Shown here: piece by piece, positions 62,107 through 64,000 of the stretch | How positions within the stretch are numbered: position 1 is the stretch's first letter | Layout: each line of letters begins with the position of its first letter | Origin: Adiantum capillus-veneris | Taxonomy: Eukaryota > Streptophyta > Polypodiopsida > Polypodiales > Pteridaceae | Reading direction: 5' to 3' | Assembly: GCA_014529385.2 (NCBI GenBank) | Contig: CM043952.1 | Location: 152,446,057-152,510,056 of the forward strand | Length of the DNA: 64,000 nt | The notes under the pieces: model-generated | Databases searched by the model: none | Told to the model about the DNA's origin: nothing | What the model saw: the letters and a program-made list of their open reading frames with translations, nothing else | Program-made: the position numbers and the translations under genes

Positions 62107-64000
62107 GCTTCTCTCCATGTTTCAATGGAGCCTAGCTTGGACAAGTGGTGGACCTATGTTTCTCTCTATGTTTCAATAGAGTTAGCTTGGACAAGTGGTG
62201 GACCTTGGAACAAAACCCCTATGTAAATCATGTCATGGGCATTACAAGTGGTGAGAAAAAATACCATTCAAGCTATAACATTATAGGTTGGACAAGTCGT
62301 GGACCTTAACACCCAATTCCTCTTAATATAATGACATAGAGTGGACAAGTGGTGAATCATGAGACCAAACCTACTAGGGATAATAGGTTGGACAAGTGGT
62401 GGACCTTGAATGTAAACCCCCCATGTACAAAATATCATGGGTATTGGGTATTTCAACGGAGCCTAGCATCTTGGAGACATGGTGGAGCTTACTTCTCTCC
62501 ATGTTTCAATGGAGCCTATCTAGGAGAAACGGTGGAGGTTCCTTCTCTCCATGTTTCAATGAGTCTAGCTTGGACAAGTGGTGGACCTTTCTTTCTCTAT
62601 ATGTTTTAATAGAGTTAGCTTGGACAAGTGGTGGACCTTGGAATGAAACCCCCATGTAAAACATATCATGGGCATTTCAAGTGGTGAGAAGGGATACCAT
62701 TTAAGATATAACCTTAAAGGTTGGACAAGTGGTGGACCTTAACACATAGTTCTTCTTAATATAATGACATAGAGTATATATGTGGGGAATCTTGAGACTA
62801 AACCACTCATGCTACTAGGGATAATAGGTTGGAAAAGTGGTGGACCTTGAATGTAAACCCCTCATGTACAAAATATTATGGGTTTAGAACATTTCAATGG
62901 AGCCTAGCTTGGAGACATGGTGGAGATTGCTTCTCTCAATGTTTCAATGGAACCTATCTTGTAGAAATAGTGGAGCATCCTTCTCTCCATGTTTCAATGG
63001 AGCCTATCTTGGACAAGTGGTGGACCTTTGCTTCTCTCTATGTTTCAATAGAGTTAGCTTGGACAAGTGGTGGATCTTGGAACAAACCCCCTTTGTAAAA
63101 CATAGCATGGGAATTACAAGTGATGAGAAAAAATATCATTCAAGATATAACCTTACAGGTTGGAAAAGTGGTGATGGACCTTGACAAGTGGTGAAGGATA
63201 CCATTTAAGATATAACCTTATAGGCTGGACAAGTGGTGGACCTTAACACCCATTTCTTCTTAATATAATGACATAGAGTGGATAAGTGGTGAATCTTAAG
63301 ACCAAACCACTCATGCTACTAGGTATAATAGGTTAGACAAGTGGTAGACCTTGAATGTAAACACCCCATGTACAAAATATCATGGTTTTAGGGTGTTTCA
63401 ATGGAGCCTAGCATCTTGGAGACATGCTAGATCTTGATTCTCTCCATGTTTGAATGGCACCTATCTTGGAAAAATGATGGAGGTTACTTCTCTCCATGTT
63501 TCAACGGAGCCTATCTTTGACAAGTGGTGAACCTTTGCTTCTCTCTATGTTTGAATAGAGTTAGCTTGGACAAGTGGTGGACCTTTGCTTCGCTCTATGT
63601 TTGAATAGAGTTAGCTTGGACAAGTGGTGGACCTTGGAATGAGCCCCCATGTAAAACATATCATGGGAATTTCAAGTGGTGAGAAAGGATACCATTTAAG
63701 ATATAACCTTATAGGTTGGACAAGTGGTGGACTGTAACACATAGTTCTTCTTAATATAATGACATACAGTGTACAAGTGGTGTATCTAGAGACCAAACCA
63801 CTCGTGCTACTAGGAATAATAGGTTAGATAAGTGGTGGGCCTTGAAATAAAACCCCCCATGTACAAAATATAATGGGTTTAGGTATTTAAATGGATCCTA
63901 GCTTGGAGACATGGTGGAGCTTGCTTCTCTCCATGTTTCAATGAAGCCTATCTTGGAGAAATGGTGGAGCATCCTTCTCTCCATGTTTCAATATAGCCTA
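62107..64000. repeat. Satellite array, GGACAAGTGGTGGACC family (block 3)
   Basis: Continues block 2 after the gypsy insertion and runs to the window end. The same higher-order unit recurs (TTATAGGTTGGACAAG near 62281, 63220 and 63711). Both hairpin variants, CTCCAT...ATGGAG and CTCTAT...ATAGAG, occur. The ORFs reported by frame are repeat translations and not genes. Confidence 0.88.

Overview
This is nuclear DNA from a land plant with a large, repeat-rich genome. Evidence: Ty3/gypsy elements of plant type with tRNA-Met-style primer sites, a chromodomain integrase, GT-AG introns, long CT/GA/GT microsatellites and satellite arrays. Which plant group it is cannot be read from the window; a fern or lycophyte is only a guess. 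No host housekeeping gene, rRNA, tRNA or CRISPR array was recognised.

The centrepiece is a complete 11.6-kb DNA transposon (24972-36593, here called family A, copy 2). It has 33-bp terminal inverted repeats beginning CATTAGG, and comparison with an unoccupied copy of the target shows no target-site duplication. It carries four intron-containing genes, all open in my exon models. Gene 1 (minus, 812 aa) joins a histone-H3-like domain with CENH3-like features, a Ulp1/C48 SUMO-protease-like domain, an acidic linker and an FCP1-type HAD phosphatase-like domain. Gene 2 (plus, 413 aa) and gene 3 (plus, 596 aa) are unrecognised. Gene 4 (minus, 855 aa) is a candidate transposase. The order is TIR, gene 2 >, < gene 1, palindrome-rich divergent promoter, gene 3 >, < gene 4, TIR. 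A second, decayed copy (copy 1) enters from the left edge and ends at 4298 in the opposite orientation.

A diverged relative (family B, 5752-12997 and 39779-42906, continuing left of the window) has the same gene order: H3-like/acidic gene, gene 3 homologue and candidate transposase, all broken. Its H3-gene/gene-3 interval carries arrays of 106-bp palindromic repeats instead of the GGCGCGC palindromes of family A.

Nested insertions give the layout. A gag-only LTR element (12998-39778, minus) sits in gene 3 of family B. A chromovirus (16960-37321, minus, TSD ATACA) sits in that element's right LTR. Copy 2 of family A sits in the chromovirus 5' LTR. A 337-bp MITE (37356-37692), also with CATTAGG ends and no target duplication, sits in the gag-only element's LTR. 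At the left, copy 1 of family A sits in another LTR of the chromovirus family (4299-5751), which itself interrupts family B.

Right of 42906 lie AT-rich DNA, a degenerate gypsy element (about 45045-48360, minus), and satellite DNA built on a GGACAAGTGGTGGACC motif (48840-50230, 52320-53761, 62107-64000). The satellite is split by a full-length 8.3-kb gypsy element (53762-62101, TSD AGCTT). Both of these gypsy elements place the aspartic protease after the integrase instead of before the reverse transcriptase, which suggests an unusual lineage.
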